Shown: positions 8,496 to 18,962 of the stretch, one piece after another
Layout of the letters: each line of letters opens with the position of its first letter
Position numbering within the stretch: the first letter of the stretch is position 1
From: Candidatus Methanomethylicus oleisabuli
Lineage (GTDB): Archaea > Thermoproteota > Methanomethylicia > Methanomethylicales > Methanomethylicaceae
Length of the DNA stretch: 35,471 nt
Assembly: GCA_001717025.1 (NCBI GenBank)
Contig: MAGU01000075.1
Span: 1-35,471 of the forward strand
Direction: 5' to 3'
Program-made: the position numbers and the translations under genes
Notes under the pieces: model-generated
The model's input: only the letters and a program-made list of their open reading frames with translations
Databases searched by the model: none
Told to the model about the DNA's origin: nothing

Positions 8496-11210
8496 ATGCG
8501 CACGCCGGTTGCTACCTACCGCTTGCAGCTCAGCTCGGACTTCGGCATCTCAGACGCCGCCCATGTTGCAAGGTATTTGCGCCGCCTAGGCATCAGCCAC
8601 GTCTACGCCTCTCCGGTGTTCAAAAGCAGGCGAGGCAGCCCCCACGGCTACGATGTTGCCGACCCAAACCGGATTAACGACGAGCTCGGATCCGAGGATG
8701 ACTTCGAGGGGCTCGTTGAATCGATAAACTCACTTGGCATGGGGTGGATCCAAGACATCGTCCCGAACCACATGGCATTCGACTCGGATAACCCTTACCT
8801 CCGGGAGCTCCTCGAGCTTGGAGCACACTCTGAATTTCGCAGCCTCTTCGACATCGATTGGGATCATCCATCCGCGCCCCTTAAGGGTCGGCTTCTTGCG
8901 CCGTTCCTCGGGAACCCCTTAGAGAGGTGCCTCCGAAAAGGCGAGATACGGCTGGAATATGATGGCGCATTCATGATAAACTACTTCGAGGTATCGCTAC
9001 CTGTAAGCATCTGGTCGTACGCTCAAATCCTAGAACCAGTTCTGAAGAGCGGGCACAAAAAAGGCATCAAGGCGGGCGAGATCGGGAGGGTGCTGGGAGA
9101 TGTGCGCTCAGGAGCGGATCCGCGCGTACAGGCGCAAGTGCTGAAGGCGCTTCTTGGCGGCTCTTTCGCAACCAATGAGCCATTTTGTGCGGCAGTAGGC
9201 GACGCCGTTCGAAGCATAAACTCTGACGCAACCCGTCTCCGACGCCTCCTGCGGTTGCAGAACTTCAGCCTCTCTTACTGGCGGTCGGCTAAGAGACAGA
9301 TAAACTACAGGCGCTTCTTCGACATAGGGGGGCTCATCTGTGTCCGTGTAGAGGATAAGAACAACTTCGACTTAACTCATCGAATGATAAGTCGCTTGCA
9401 TAGCCAGTTTCGCGACTTCGGAGTCCGGGTCGATCATATAGATGGGCTCCGCGATCCTGCTGCCTACATCGAACGGCTCAGGGGAATCATAAATGATGCC
9501 TACCTGGTCGTCGAGAAGATACTGGTCCCAGGAGAGGCGCTAAAGGACTGGCCGATACATGGCACGACTGGTTATGACTTCCTGAACGCACTAAACAGCA
9601 TATTTATCGACCCATCAGGAGGCAGGGCGCTGAGCGAGTTCTACAGGAGTAGCATCAGCAGGACGCCCTTCGGGGAGACCGTCTACAGGTGCAAGAAGGC
9701 TGCCATTAGGAGCCTCTTTTCCGGTGATGTTGACAATATTGCGCGCATGTTTGCTGCGGAGCTAGGCGTGGCATCTGCCGCTAGACGGAGGCGACTGAAG
9801 GCCGCCCTCACTGAGGTGCTGTGCGCCTTCCCTGTCTACCGCACATATCTTGCGGAGGGCGGTCAGAGCGAGGCGGACCGTCGTTTGATCATGGGCGCCA
9901 TCTGCGCCTCCAAGGATCGCCGCGCCGACCTGTCGAACGAACTTGACCAGATCAAAGAACTCCTCGTTGACGCCAAATACTCGGAAAAAGCCCTCTCGTG
10001 CTTTATGAGGTTACAGCAGTACTCCGGGCCTGTTATGGCGAAGGGAGTGGAGGACACCGCCCTCTATAGGTACGCCCCACTCGTATCTGCTAACGAGGTT
10101 GGCGGCTCGCCCAAAACCCTTGGTTCAGAGCCGTCCTCTTTGCACTCGTTCAACAGGCGCCGACGAGCGAGTTGGCCACTGGCGATGAGCGCCACCTCTA
10201 CACACGACACGAAGAGGGGAGAGGATGTCCGGGCAAGAATCAACGTCATCTCGGAGTTCCCATCAGAGTGGACGCAGAGGATGCGCACCTGGACTAGGCT
10301 GAACCGGCCTCTCAAGTCAAGGGTCAAATCGAGGCTGGCTCCTGACCGGATAGAGGAGGTCTTACTCTATCAGACCATGGTAGGCGCATTCCCATTCGAC
10401 GAGTTAGCGGCAACCAACTTCACCTCTAGGCTGGCAGACTACATGATCAAGGCTGTAAGGGAGGGGAAGGTAAACAGCTCGTGGATGCACCCAAACGAAG
10501 AATACGAGACGGCAGTGGCCTCCTTTATTACCCGATTGCTGAACGCTAGAGGCGGAGATCCGTTTCTGAACGACTTCCTGCCATTCCAGCGCAAAATCGC
10601 GTTCTACGGCATGCTCAATTCACTCTCCCAGGTCGTATTGAAGATAGCGTCTCCTGGCATACCTGACTTTTATCAGGGGTCAGAGTTATGGGACCTCAAC
10701 TTGGTGGACCCTGACAATCGCCGCCCCGTTGACTTTGAGATGAGGGATGCGCTCTTGGATCAGATGATCGGTATGTCGGGGCGCGGCGATAGCCTGGCGA
10801 ACCTCATGGCATGCTACAGGGATGGCAGAATAAAGCTATATTCGATCAACCGCGCCCTGAGGCTCCGCAACGAATATGCCGCGGTCTTTAGTCTGGGCGA
10901 TTATGTCCCGCTTCAGGCGGAGGGGCGTTTCCAACAAAATATCGTGGCATTCTGTAGGAGGGAACGCGATGATTGGGTGTTGGCGGCGGTCCCCCGCCTC
11001 CTCTCGCACGTCTGTGCAGAAGGCGAGTTTCCACTGGGTGAGGCCAGGTGGGAGAACACTACGATAAGGCTGACCGAAGGGATGCCCCACTCATGGCGCG
11101 ACGCCTTCTCCGGCAAGGAGGTTGTTGCCTCGCGGCATAATAGCGATTATATACTGCAAGCCTCTGATTTATTTGAGAGGTTTCCAGTCGCATTATTGGC
11201 GAACCGTTGA
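8496..11210 (+). CDS. treY: Malto-oligosyltrehalose synthase (GH13_26)
   Basis: MRTPVATYRLQLSSDFGISDAAHVARYLRRLGISHVYASPVFKSRRGSPHGYDVADPNRINDELG; GMGWIQDIVPNHMAFDSDNP; VRVDHIDGLRDP; ATSTHDTKRGEDVRARI; PGIPDFYQGSELWDLNLVDPDNRRPVDF. ATG at 8496 is preferred to the 8349 start of the track. Confidence 0.94.
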   Translation: MRTPVATYRLQLSSDFGISDAAHVARYLRRLGISHVYASPVFKSRRGSPHGYDVADPNRINDELGSEDDFEGLVESINSLGMGWIQDIVPNHMAFDSDNPYLRELLELGAHSEFRSLFDIDWDHPSAPLKGRLLAPFLGNPLERCLRKGEIRLEYDGAFMINYFEVSLPVSIWSYAQILEPVLKSGHKKGIKAGEIGRVLGDVRSGADPRVQAQVLKALLGGSFATNEPFCAAVGDAVRSINSDATRLRRLLRLQNFSLSYWRSAKRQINYRRFFDIGGLICVRVEDKNNFDLTHRMISRLHSQFRDFGVRVDHIDGLRDPAAYIERLRGIINDAYLVVEKILVPGEALKDWPIHGTTGYDFLNALNSIFIDPSGGRALSEFYRSSISRTPFGETVYRCKKAAIRSLFSGDVDNIARMFAAELGVASAARRRRLKAALTEVLCAFPVYRTYLAEGGQSEADRRLIMGAICASKDRRADLSNELDQIKELLVDAKYSEKALSCFMRLQQYSGPVMAKGVEDTALYRYAPLVSANEVGGSPKTLGSEPSSLHSFNRRRRASWPLAMSATSTHDTKRGEDVRARINVISEFPSEWTQRMRTWTRLNRPLKSRVKSRLAPDRIEEVLLYQTMVGAFPFDELAATNFTSRLADYMIKAVREGKVNSSWMHPNEEYETAVASFITRLLNARGGDPFLNDFLPFQRKIAFYGMLNSLSQVVLKIASPGIPDFYQGSELWDLNLVDPDNRRPVDFEMRDALLDQMIGMSGRGDSLANLMACYRDGRIKLYSINRALRLRNEYAAVFSLGDYVPLQAEGRFQQNIVAFCRRERDDWVLAAVPRLLSHVCAEGEFPLGEARWENTTIRLTEGMPHSWRDAFSGKEVVASRHNSDYILQASDLFERFPVALLANR

Positions 11211-11235
11211 ACGCATCTTATCCGAGTGACCAACG

Positions 11236-12741
11236 ATGGGCGCTTTGACTAAAAGGGCATCCGGAGTTCTGTTGCCAATCACCTCGATCCCATCCCGATT
11301 TGGGATAGGCGACCTAGGCCCTGAGGCGCATAATTTTGTCGATAAACTAGCGGAGTCTGGACAGACGTACTGGCAGGTGTTGCCGCTGAACCCAACAAGC
11401 CCGGAGTGGGGCAACTCCCCTTACACATCTTGCTCCAGCTTCGCAGGAAACCAGCTTATGATCAGCCCTGAGCAGATGGTAGCGGACGGTTTGATCGACA
11501 ATGCTGCCGCACCGGATCTCGGGGCACCGCCAGACCGCATCGACTACGCTTCCGTAACCGCTTATAAATCCGCTCTTATGAGGCTGGCATACCGCCAATT
11601 CAAGGAGAACTATAGCAATTTCCGGAGCGATTACGAAGAATTTCTTGCTGGCGAATCTTGGATAAACGACTATGCGCTCTTCAAGGCACTTAGAGCGGGC
11701 AGTGGCATTCCTTGGTACCTCTGGGCTGTGGAAGTCAGGGACCGGGATCCCCGCACCCTCTCCGATAAAGAGTGGATGCTCAGGGAAGATGTTGGTCTTG
11801 AGAAGTTCACGCAGTTCATATTCTTCAGGCAGTGGGCGTCCCTGAAGCAGTATTGCCGGGAGAGGGGCATCTCAGTCATCGGAGACCTTCCATTCTATGT
11901 CAGCTACGACAGTGCTGATGTCTGGACCGACGGCCGGTTCTTCCAACTTGATCCATCAAGGAGGCCGAAGTACGTGAGTGGTGTACCTCCTGACTACTTC
12001 AGCACGAGCGGTCAGCTGTGGGGGCATCCGGTCTACGACTGGGACGCGCTCAGGTCGACCGGCTTCGAGTGGTGGATCAGGCGGGTCACTCACAACATGA
12101 AGCTCTTCGACCTGCTTCGCATCGACCACTTCAGGGGGCTCGTGGCATACTGGGCAGTGCCCGCCAACGAGAAGACCGCGACCAACGGCAGGTGGGAGCG
12201 CGTGCCGTCTGAGTTCTTCAGCACCCTCAGGAGGGCATTCCCTTCGCTCCCCTTCATTGCCGAGGACCTCGGCATAATCACCGACGACGTGCGGCAGGCG
12301 CTCTCGTCGCTTGGTCTGCCCGGCATGAAGGTCCTTATCTTCGCCTTCGACTGCGACGAGAACAACCTGAACCTGCCTAAGAACCACGTCAAAAACTGCG
12401 TAGTCTATACTGGAACTCATGACACAAACACGGTCAAGGGCTGGTTCATGAACGAGGCGAACAACGACGTGCGGCAGTGCCTCTTCCGTCATCTGGGGAG
12501 GGCTGTCTCTGAGGCGGAGGTAAGCTGGGCGCTAATTGAGATGGCATCTGCATCGAACTCGGACCTTTGCATCATCCCGCTCCAGGACATGCTTTCGCTT
12601 GGGTCGGAGGCCCGTCTTAACAACCCCGCCGTCACGCTAAACAATTACGTCTGGCGGTGCGGGGAGGCACATCTGCCCCACGAGCCGTTTGTGCGGCTTG
12701 GCGAGCTGACCAAATCGACAAACCGGTCGCGTAGTTGCTGA
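11236..12741 (+). CDS. malQ: 4-alpha-glucanotransferase (amylomaltase, GH77)
   Basis: RASGVLLPITSIPSRFGIGDLGPEAHNFVDKLAESGQTYWQVLPLNPTSPEWGNSPYTSCSSFAGN; DLPFYVSYDSADVWTD; LLRIDHFRGLVAYWAVP; IAEDLGIITDDV; YTGTHDTNTVKGWF. Confidence 0.95.
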   Translation: MGALTKRASGVLLPITSIPSRFGIGDLGPEAHNFVDKLAESGQTYWQVLPLNPTSPEWGNSPYTSCSSFAGNQLMISPEQMVADGLIDNAAAPDLGAPPDRIDYASVTAYKSALMRLAYRQFKENYSNFRSDYEEFLAGESWINDYALFKALRAGSGIPWYLWAVEVRDRDPRTLSDKEWMLREDVGLEKFTQFIFFRQWASLKQYCRERGISVIGDLPFYVSYDSADVWTDGRFFQLDPSRRPKYVSGVPPDYFSTSGQLWGHPVYDWDALRSTGFEWWIRRVTHNMKLFDLLRIDHFRGLVAYWAVPANEKTATNGRWERVPSEFFSTLRRAFPSLPFIAEDLGIITDDVRQALSSLGLPGMKVLIFAFDCDENNLNLPKNHVKNCVVYTGTHDTNTVKGWFMNEANNDVRQCLFRHLGRAVSEAEVSWALIEMASASNSDLCIIPLQDMLSLGSEARLNNPAVTLNNYVWRCGEAHLPHEPFVRLGELTKSTNRSRSC

Positions 12742-12751
12742 CCTCTCGCTG

Positions 12752-13420
12752 CTAGCTTGAGAAGAACTCCTTCAGCTTATCCTTTAGGAACCAGCCTACG
12801 ACTATGCCGACGGTCACACCCATGAATATCGCCACGCCCCACGCGAATGCTTGGGCGACGGTATACAGGATGGTCACGTCCATGCCAAGCTGGGACATAA
12901 CCAACGTGATCACAATGAAGTACAGAATTACCTTAACGAGGTTCGCTATCATGTCCAGATAGAATGCCTCCCTATGCTCGGGCGCCGCCCCCTTCTTTAT
13001 CAGATCGCCGGCAACGTCAGCGATTATAGCTCCAACCACCAGCATTATTATCCCGCCTATCAGGTTCGGCAGGAATGCAAGCACGCTCTCCACCGGGCCA
13101 TTTATCGCCGGCACATCGATTGCTTTGAAGGCAAGCAGCACGCTGACTGCATATATCGACCACTTCGCAATTGCCTTGAAGAAGTCTGCAGTCGTTAACC
13201 CCGCCCTTATCACCGACCTCCCAATCGCGGTCTTGCGCATAATGGGGTCAACACCGGTCTTTGCGACTATCTTGCCTACCAGCGCACCGACAAGCCTTCC
13301 AATAACCCAGCCCGTAATTACGACTAGCGAGAAGATCAACGCTTTATAGCCGATGGTAATGAGCAGGTCAACAAACTCCGGTAGGCTGATGATTTGGCCT
13401 GCATTAACTAACGATAACAT
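12752..13420 (-). CDS. Mechanosensitive-channel-like membrane protein with conserved TM-helix repeats, lacking an obvious MscS beta domain
   Basis: Multiple hydrophobic helices; VESVLAFLPNLIGGIIMLVVGAIIADVAGDLIKK and AFAWGVAIFMGVTVGIVVGWFLKDKLKEFF resemble TM_helix repeats of MscS-like proteins. Confidence 0.7.
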   Translation of the reverse strand: MLSLVNAGQIISLPEFVDLLITIGYKALIFSLVVITGWVIGRLVGALVGKIVAKTGVDPIMRKTAIGRSVIRAGLTTADFFKAIAKWSIYAVSVLLAFKAIDVPAINGPVESVLAFLPNLIGGIIMLVVGAIIADVAGDLIKKGAAPEHREAFYLDMIANLVKVILYFIVITLVMSQLGMDVTILYTVAQAFAWGVAIFMGVTVGIVVGWFLKDKLKEFFSS

Positions 13421-13556
13421 ATCCAGTCAGAAATCTGTTCGCATGATATTTAAATCTATTTTAGAATCGTTCATAAAAGAAAAACGTTTTTAAATGATCA
13501 GGGGCGCCTCATTAACAGAGGCTTGGAATGAATCATAGCTGATTCGGCCGCCTCGC

Positions 13557-16500
13557 ATGAGGTACCACAGGATGGACGCCTCCGATCAAGCTCCAGACAG
13601 TGTCGCTCTATGGTATAAAGACGCGATAATATATGAGCTCCCCGTGAAGGCATTCTACGACAGTAACGGCGACGGCTACGGCGACTTCAAGGGGCTGACA
13701 GCGAAGCTCGGCTACCTGAAGGATCTCGGCATCACCGCTATATGGCTGCTCCCCTTCTACCCGTCGCCTGAGAAGGACGACGGCTACGACATCTCCGACT
13801 ACTGCGGCTTCAATCCCAAGAACGGGAACAACGACGACTTCAAGGAGTTCTTGGATGAAGCCCATAAGCGAGGGATACGTGTTATCACAGAGCTCGTGCT
13901 CAACCACACCTCCGATCAGCACGAGTGGTTTCAGCGTTCGCGCAGGAGCAGACCCGACTCAAGCGCAAGGCATTACTACGTCTGGAGCGACACCCCAGAC
14001 AAGTTCAAGGAAGCGCGGATCATCTTCAAGGACTTTGAGAGGTCGAACTGGACGTGGGACGATGATGCAAAGGCGTACTTCTGGCATAGGTTCTACTCGC
14101 ACCAGCCCGACCTGAACTATGACAACGAGGAGGTCCAGCAGAAGATTCTCGAGGTCGTTGACTTCTGGCTCGGGCTCGGTGTCGACGGTCTGCGGCTGGA
14201 CGCGGTTCCTTATCTCTTTGAGAGGGAGGGCACCAACTGCGAGAATCTGCCTGAGACTCATGCCTTCCTGAAGCGGCTTAGGGCTCACGTCGATGGAAAA
14301 TTCAGGGGCAAGATGCTCTTGTCCGAGGCGAACCAGTGGCAGACCGACGCTGTGGCATATTTTGGTGACGGCGACGAGTCGCATATGGCATTCCACTTCC
14401 CCCTCATGCCGCGGATCTTCATGTCCATTGACCTTGAGGACCGCTTTCCTATAGTCGACATCCTCGAGAACACGCCCCCAATACCCGCAAACGCGCAGTG
14501 GGCCCTCTTCCTAAGGAACCACGATGAGCTAACGCTGGAGATGGTTACCGACGAGGAGCGGGACTACATGTACCGCGTCTATGCCAAAGACAAGCAGGCG
14601 CGCATCAATCTTGGGATCAGGAGGCGGCTTGCCCCCCTCCTCAAGAACGACCGTAGGAAGATCGAGCTCGTTAACGTCTTGCTCCTCACTCTTCCGGGCA
14701 CCCCTATTCTGTACTATGGCGACGAGATCGGCATGGGCGACAACTACCATCTTGGCGACCGTCACGGCGTCAGGACGCCAATGCAGTGGGATGATACGCT
14801 TAACGCGGGCTTCTCCACGGCAAATCCGCAGAAGCTATACTTGCCAGTGATTACAGACTCAGAATTCAACTATGAAGCAATAAACGTAGACAACCAGATC
14901 AAGAACCAGTCATCGCTCTTCTGGTGGACAAAGAAGATAATCGGGATCCGGAAGTGCTTCAAGGCCTTCGGCAGGGGAGATATCGAGTTCCTATTCCCTG
15001 AGAACAACAAGATACTTGCCTACTTCAGGCGATACGGCAGCGAGGTCCTGCTCATTACAGTCAACCTATCCAAGCGGCGCCAGGTCGCCGAGCTGGACCT
15101 GTCGATGTACGATGGATATATTCCTACCGAGATATCCGGTGGCACTGTATTCCCCAGGATAGGCAAATCTGAGTACATGTTGACCTTTGATCCATTCGGA
15201 TACTATATCTTCTTGCTTACCACGCAGGCGCCAAGCCAGCCGTTCCGTGTCCTCTTGAAGCAAGAGATTCTCCTCGAGAAGAGCTTCGATGAGCTCTTCG
15301 AGGGGGATAATGCAGAGAAGCTAGAGTCCGAGATTCTGCCACACTATCTTAATAACAACAACTGGTTCGGTGCTAGGGGCAAGGACATAGATTACGTCAA
15401 ACTACGCGAGATGTTGCCAATAGACGTCCCAGGCACCGCAATCTCGAGGATACTGATCGTCGACGTCTACTACCAAGAGGGCCTACCCGACTCATATGTC
15501 ATTCCGATCGTCTATTCCGCCGAAGATCGCGTCCAGGCCCTCGCCGCGCAGGTCCCCCAGGCTATACTTGTGAGGATCGTCATGGGCAATGAGAGGGGGG
15601 TCCTCTACGACGGCATGCACGATGATGGATTTAGAGGCGCCATGCTCGGCATCATAGCAAACCGGCGCGTGATCAGGGGCTTAAAGGGCGAGCTGAGGGG
15701 CACGCTTAGGGAGCCATTCAAGGGGGTCATCGACACGTCACCAGTCACGGAATCCATGTTGATCAGCCCCGCGCATGTCAATACATTGGTCGTCTACAAT
15801 GACAACGCAATACTCAAGCTATTCAGGCGCGCCGAGGAGGGGATAAACCCCGATGTTGAGATTGGCGACTTCTTGGCAAAGGCATCGTTTGCATATGCGC
15901 CGACCATCTTGGGAGACATCAGCTATCACGAAATTGGCTCTGAGCCTAGCAGCCTGGCCGTCCTACAGTGCTTCGTGAAGAATGACGGGGATGCTTGGTC
16001 CCTCTGCATGAGGGAGGTTAAGCGCTACTACGAGAAGCTGACTCAGAGCGGTCAGGATAAGATAAACCCGCCCCCTCCTTTGACATTCGAGGCGAGAGCG
16101 AAGATCCCAGAGCAGATGGTCGACCTGATGGGGAGACCATTCCTCAGTCTGATCTCGATGCTTGGGTCAAGGACGGGCGAGTTACATAAGACCTTGATGT
16201 CTGGGGCGAGCGACCCTGCCTTCACACCCGAGTCGTTCAATTACCTCTCGCTCTTTGCCCTCTCCCAGTCAATGGCCAGCTACGCAAGGCGAACCCTTCA
16301 GTGGGCCATGTCCTCGAAGAGCCTCAGCAAAGAGCACAGCAGTGATATACAGTTCTTGGTCAAGAACAAGGCGCTCATCGAAGACACCTTCAAGGCACTG
16401 CGTCATGAGAAGATCGATTCGCTGAAGATACGAATTCACGGTGATTATCATCTTCAGCATGTCCTCTTCACGGGTTGCGACTTCATAATAATTGATTTCG

Positions 16501-16877
16501 AGGGCGAACCGACGAGGTCAATAAGTGAGAGGAGGCTGAAGCGCTCGCCCCTCAGGGACGTCGCTGGAATGATCCGTTCATTCCACTACGCCGCATTCGC
16601 CGGGCTTAGAGAGATGCCTCTTGATCCATCCACCTCCATGTCGCTGGAGCGTTGGGCGGACCAGTGGTACAAATGTTGCGCCATCGCCTTCCTTAAATCT
16701 TACACTCAGACCGTGAACGGGACCGGTCTTATACCCTCTGATGAGCCTTCATTCAAAAACCTTTTGAATGCGTTTCTGCTTGAGAAGAGCATCTACGAAC
16801 TGGCATACGAGCTGAACAACAGGCCCGCATGGGCATCCATTCCGATCCGGGGAATCTGGGACTTGCTTGGTGTCTAG
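13557..16877 (+). CDS. treS: Trehalose synthase / maltokinase fusion (TreS-Mak)
   Basis: N-term GH13_16: WYKDAIIYELPVKAFYDSNGDGYGDFKGLTAKLGYLKDLGITAIWLLPFYPSP; DGLRLDAVPYLFEREGTNCENLPETHAFLKRLR; FLRNHDELTLEMV. C-term kinase: IRIHGDYHLQHVLFTGCDFIIIDFEGEPTRSISERRLKRSPLRDVAGMIRSFHYAAF. Confidence 0.94.
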   Translation: MRYHRMDASDQAPDSVALWYKDAIIYELPVKAFYDSNGDGYGDFKGLTAKLGYLKDLGITAIWLLPFYPSPEKDDGYDISDYCGFNPKNGNNDDFKEFLDEAHKRGIRVITELVLNHTSDQHEWFQRSRRSRPDSSARHYYVWSDTPDKFKEARIIFKDFERSNWTWDDDAKAYFWHRFYSHQPDLNYDNEEVQQKILEVVDFWLGLGVDGLRLDAVPYLFEREGTNCENLPETHAFLKRLRAHVDGKFRGKMLLSEANQWQTDAVAYFGDGDESHMAFHFPLMPRIFMSIDLEDRFPIVDILENTPPIPANAQWALFLRNHDELTLEMVTDEERDYMYRVYAKDKQARINLGIRRRLAPLLKNDRRKIELVNVLLLTLPGTPILYYGDEIGMGDNYHLGDRHGVRTPMQWDDTLNAGFSTANPQKLYLPVITDSEFNYEAINVDNQIKNQSSLFWWTKKIIGIRKCFKAFGRGDIEFLFPENNKILAYFRRYGSEVLLITVNLSKRRQVAELDLSMYDGYIPTEISGGTVFPRIGKSEYMLTFDPFGYYIFLLTTQAPSQPFRVLLKQEILLEKSFDELFEGDNAEKLESEILPHYLNNNNWFGARGKDIDYVKLREMLPIDVPGTAISRILIVDVYYQEGLPDSYVIPIVYSAEDRVQALAAQVPQAILVRIVMGNERGVLYDGMHDDGFRGAMLGIIANRRVIRGLKGELRGTLREPFKGVIDTSPVTESMLISPAHVNTLVVYNDNAILKLFRRAEEGINPDVEIGDFLAKASFAYAPTILGDISYHEIGSEPSSLAVLQCFVKNDGDAWSLCMREVKRYYEKLTQSGQDKINPPPPLTFEARAKIPEQMVDLMGRPFLSLISMLGSRTGELHKTLMSGASDPAFTPESFNYLSLFALSQSMASYARRTLQWAMSSKSLSKEHSSDIQFLVKNKALIEDTFKALRHEKIDSLKIRIHGDYHLQHVLFTGCDFIIIDFEGEPTRSISERRLKRSPLRDVAGMIRSFHYAAFAGLREMPLDPSTSMSLERWADQWYKCCAIAFLKSYTQTVNGTGLIPSDEPSFKNLLNAFLLEKSIYELAYELNNRPAWASIPIRGIWDLLGV

Positions 16878-18819
16878 AGTGTCCTCAAAGAGAGCTTCAC
16901 CCAGAGCGATGAGTGCTGGCGAATGCAGCCTCCTGACCAGCTACGACGTATATCTGTTCAGGCAGGGCAAGCACTTCAGGCTGTACGAGAAGCTAGGCTC
17001 GCATTCTGTGGAAGCAGAGGGCGAGCAGGGCGTATACTTTGCGGTTTGGGCCCCAAACGCGAGGCTAGTTTCTGTGATAGGCGACTTCAACTCATGGGAC
17101 CCCTCTAGCAACCCCATGAGGCTGCACGACAACGCCTCAGGGATCTGGGAGGCGTTCGTCCCCGGTGTTGAGGGTGGGTCGCTATACAAATACAGCATCA
17201 CGCCTAAGAACCTCGACCGGGCGCATGAAAAGGCAGACCCGTTTGCCTTCCTATGCGAGCCCCCTCCAAGGACCGCCTCGGTCGTTTGGGATGCAAGCTA
17301 CTCTTGGCAGGACTCTGCGTGGATGGACAACAGGAGGGCGCACAACTCCCTCTCCGCCCCCATATCCGCATACGAGGTCCATCTTGGCTCGTGGAGGCGG
17401 AGCGCGTGCGGCAAGAGCCGCTGGCCGACCTATGTTGAGCTGGCTGACGGGCTGTCGGAGTACGTAGGCGATATGGGCTACTCCCATGTTGAGCTAATGC
17501 CTGTTATGGAGCACCCATTTTACGGCTCATGGGGATACCAGATAACGGGTTACTTTGCCCCGACTAGCCGCTTCGGGACGCCCGCCGACTTCAAGTACTT
17601 TATTGAAAAGCTGCACCGGTCTGGCATAGGCGTGATACTAGACTGGGTCCCGTCCCATTTCCCGACCGACCCGCACGGATTGGCGTTCTTTGACGGCACC
17701 TGCCTCTACGAATACGCCGACAGGAGGAAGCGGTTCCACCCCGATTGGAAGAGCAACATCTTCGACTACAAAAAGAATGAGGTCCGGTCATTCTTGATAA
17801 GCAACGCGCTCTTCTGGCTAGACAGATACCATGCCGATGGTTTGAGGGTTGACGCGGTGGCGTCAATGCTGTACCTCGACTACTCCCGCAAGAACGGCGA
17901 ATGGCTCCCGAATGAGTACGGGGGCAAAGAGAACCTTGAGGCAATCTCTTTCCTTCAGCTGCTAAACGAGGTGGCGTACGGCTCATATCCTGATGTTCAG
18001 ATGATCGCGGAGGAATCGACCGCATGGCCTATGGTGTCGTGGCCTATATATGTGGGGGGATTGGGGTTCGGCATGAAGTGGAATATGGGATGGATGCATG
18101 ACATCCTGGACTACATGTCGAAGGATCCGCTGTATCGGAAGTACCACCACAACCAGCTCACCTTCAGCCTTTGTTACGCATTCACCGAGAACTTCATGCT
18201 ATCGTTATCCCATGATGAGGTGGTGTATGGGAAGGGCTCGTTGCTGAAGAAGATGCCGGGGGACCTGTGGCAGAAGTTCGCAAACCTCAGGCTGCTCTAT
18301 GGCTATATGTATGGGCACCCTGGGAAAAAGACCCTCTTTATGGGTAACGACTTCGGTCAGGCTGGGGAGTGGTCACACGAGCAATTTTTGGATTGGGGGC
18401 TGCTCGATCAGCCATTGCATGGTGGGCTTAGGCGATGGGTGCGCGACCTGAACTCAGCATATGGGCGCGAGCACGCACTCTACGATCTAGACTTTTCTCC
18501 GGCTGGCTTTGAGTGGGTAGACGCAAACGACTGGGTGCACAGCGTCATAAGCTTCATCAGGAACAGCGCCGGCGGCACAGAAAAGATCCTGGTCGCCTGT
18601 AACTTCACGCCTGTCCCGAGAACGGGCTACCGCCTCGGCGTCCCTTGCGGAGGAACATGGTTAGAAATTCTGAACAGCGACGCATGCTGCTATGGGGGGA
18701 GCGGCTATGGCAACTTAGGCAAGGTCGAGACAACGCCGATTCCATTGCACGGTCGGCCATCCTCCGTTTCCCTCACCATCCCTCCGCTAGGCGTTGTCTT
18801 TCTGAAGCATACTGAATGA
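16867..18819 (+). CDS. glgB: 1,4-alpha-glucan branching enzyme (GH13)
   Basis: GVYFAVWAPNARLVSVIGDFNSWD; VELMPVMEHPFYGSWGYQITGYFAPTSRFGTPADFKYFIEKLHRSGIGVILDWVPSHFPTDPHGLAFFDGTCLYEYAD; DGLRVDAVASMLYLDYSR; LSLSHDEVVYGKGSLLKKMPGD. The true start may be ATG 16909. Confidence 0.95.
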   Translation: MVSRVSSKRASPRAMSAGECSLLTSYDVYLFRQGKHFRLYEKLGSHSVEAEGEQGVYFAVWAPNARLVSVIGDFNSWDPSSNPMRLHDNASGIWEAFVPGVEGGSLYKYSITPKNLDRAHEKADPFAFLCEPPPRTASVVWDASYSWQDSAWMDNRRAHNSLSAPISAYEVHLGSWRRSACGKSRWPTYVELADGLSEYVGDMGYSHVELMPVMEHPFYGSWGYQITGYFAPTSRFGTPADFKYFIEKLHRSGIGVILDWVPSHFPTDPHGLAFFDGTCLYEYADRRKRFHPDWKSNIFDYKKNEVRSFLISNALFWLDRYHADGLRVDAVASMLYLDYSRKNGEWLPNEYGGKENLEAISFLQLLNEVAYGSYPDVQMIAEESTAWPMVSWPIYVGGLGFGMKWNMGWMHDILDYMSKDPLYRKYHHNQLTFSLCYAFTENFMLSLSHDEVVYGKGSLLKKMPGDLWQKFANLRLLYGYMYGHPGKKTLFMGNDFGQAGEWSHEQFLDWGLLDQPLHGGLRRWVRDLNSAYGREHALYDLDFSPAGFEWVDANDWVHSVISFIRNSAGGTEKILVACNFTPVPRTGYRLGVPCGGTWLEILNSDACCYGGSGYGNLGKVETTPIPLHGRPSSVSLTIPPLGVVFLKHTE

Positions 18820-18882
18820 GGAACTGCTGCGCCTCCTTATGCAGTGATGCAATATATGAAAAAGAATACATGCCGTCAGCAC

Positions 18883-18903
18883 GGCTTGGGGACAAGCCTT
18901 TTT
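18883..18903 (+). terminator. Intrinsic terminator-like hairpin (GGCTTG-GGGA-CAAGCC-TTTTT)
   Basis: Perfect 6-bp stem with 4-nt loop followed by five T residues, 64 nt after the glgB stop. Confidence 0.55.
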
Positions 18904-18962
18904 GTACAGTTGGACGAAAACACACAAATGGCGTCGCATGTATTAACTATGGTTGATTAAAA

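Noticed and set aside
11956-12492. 178-aa ORF antisense to malQ
   Set aside because: Shadow ORF in a GC-rich coding region; the malQ frame on the + strand has conserved GH77 motifs.
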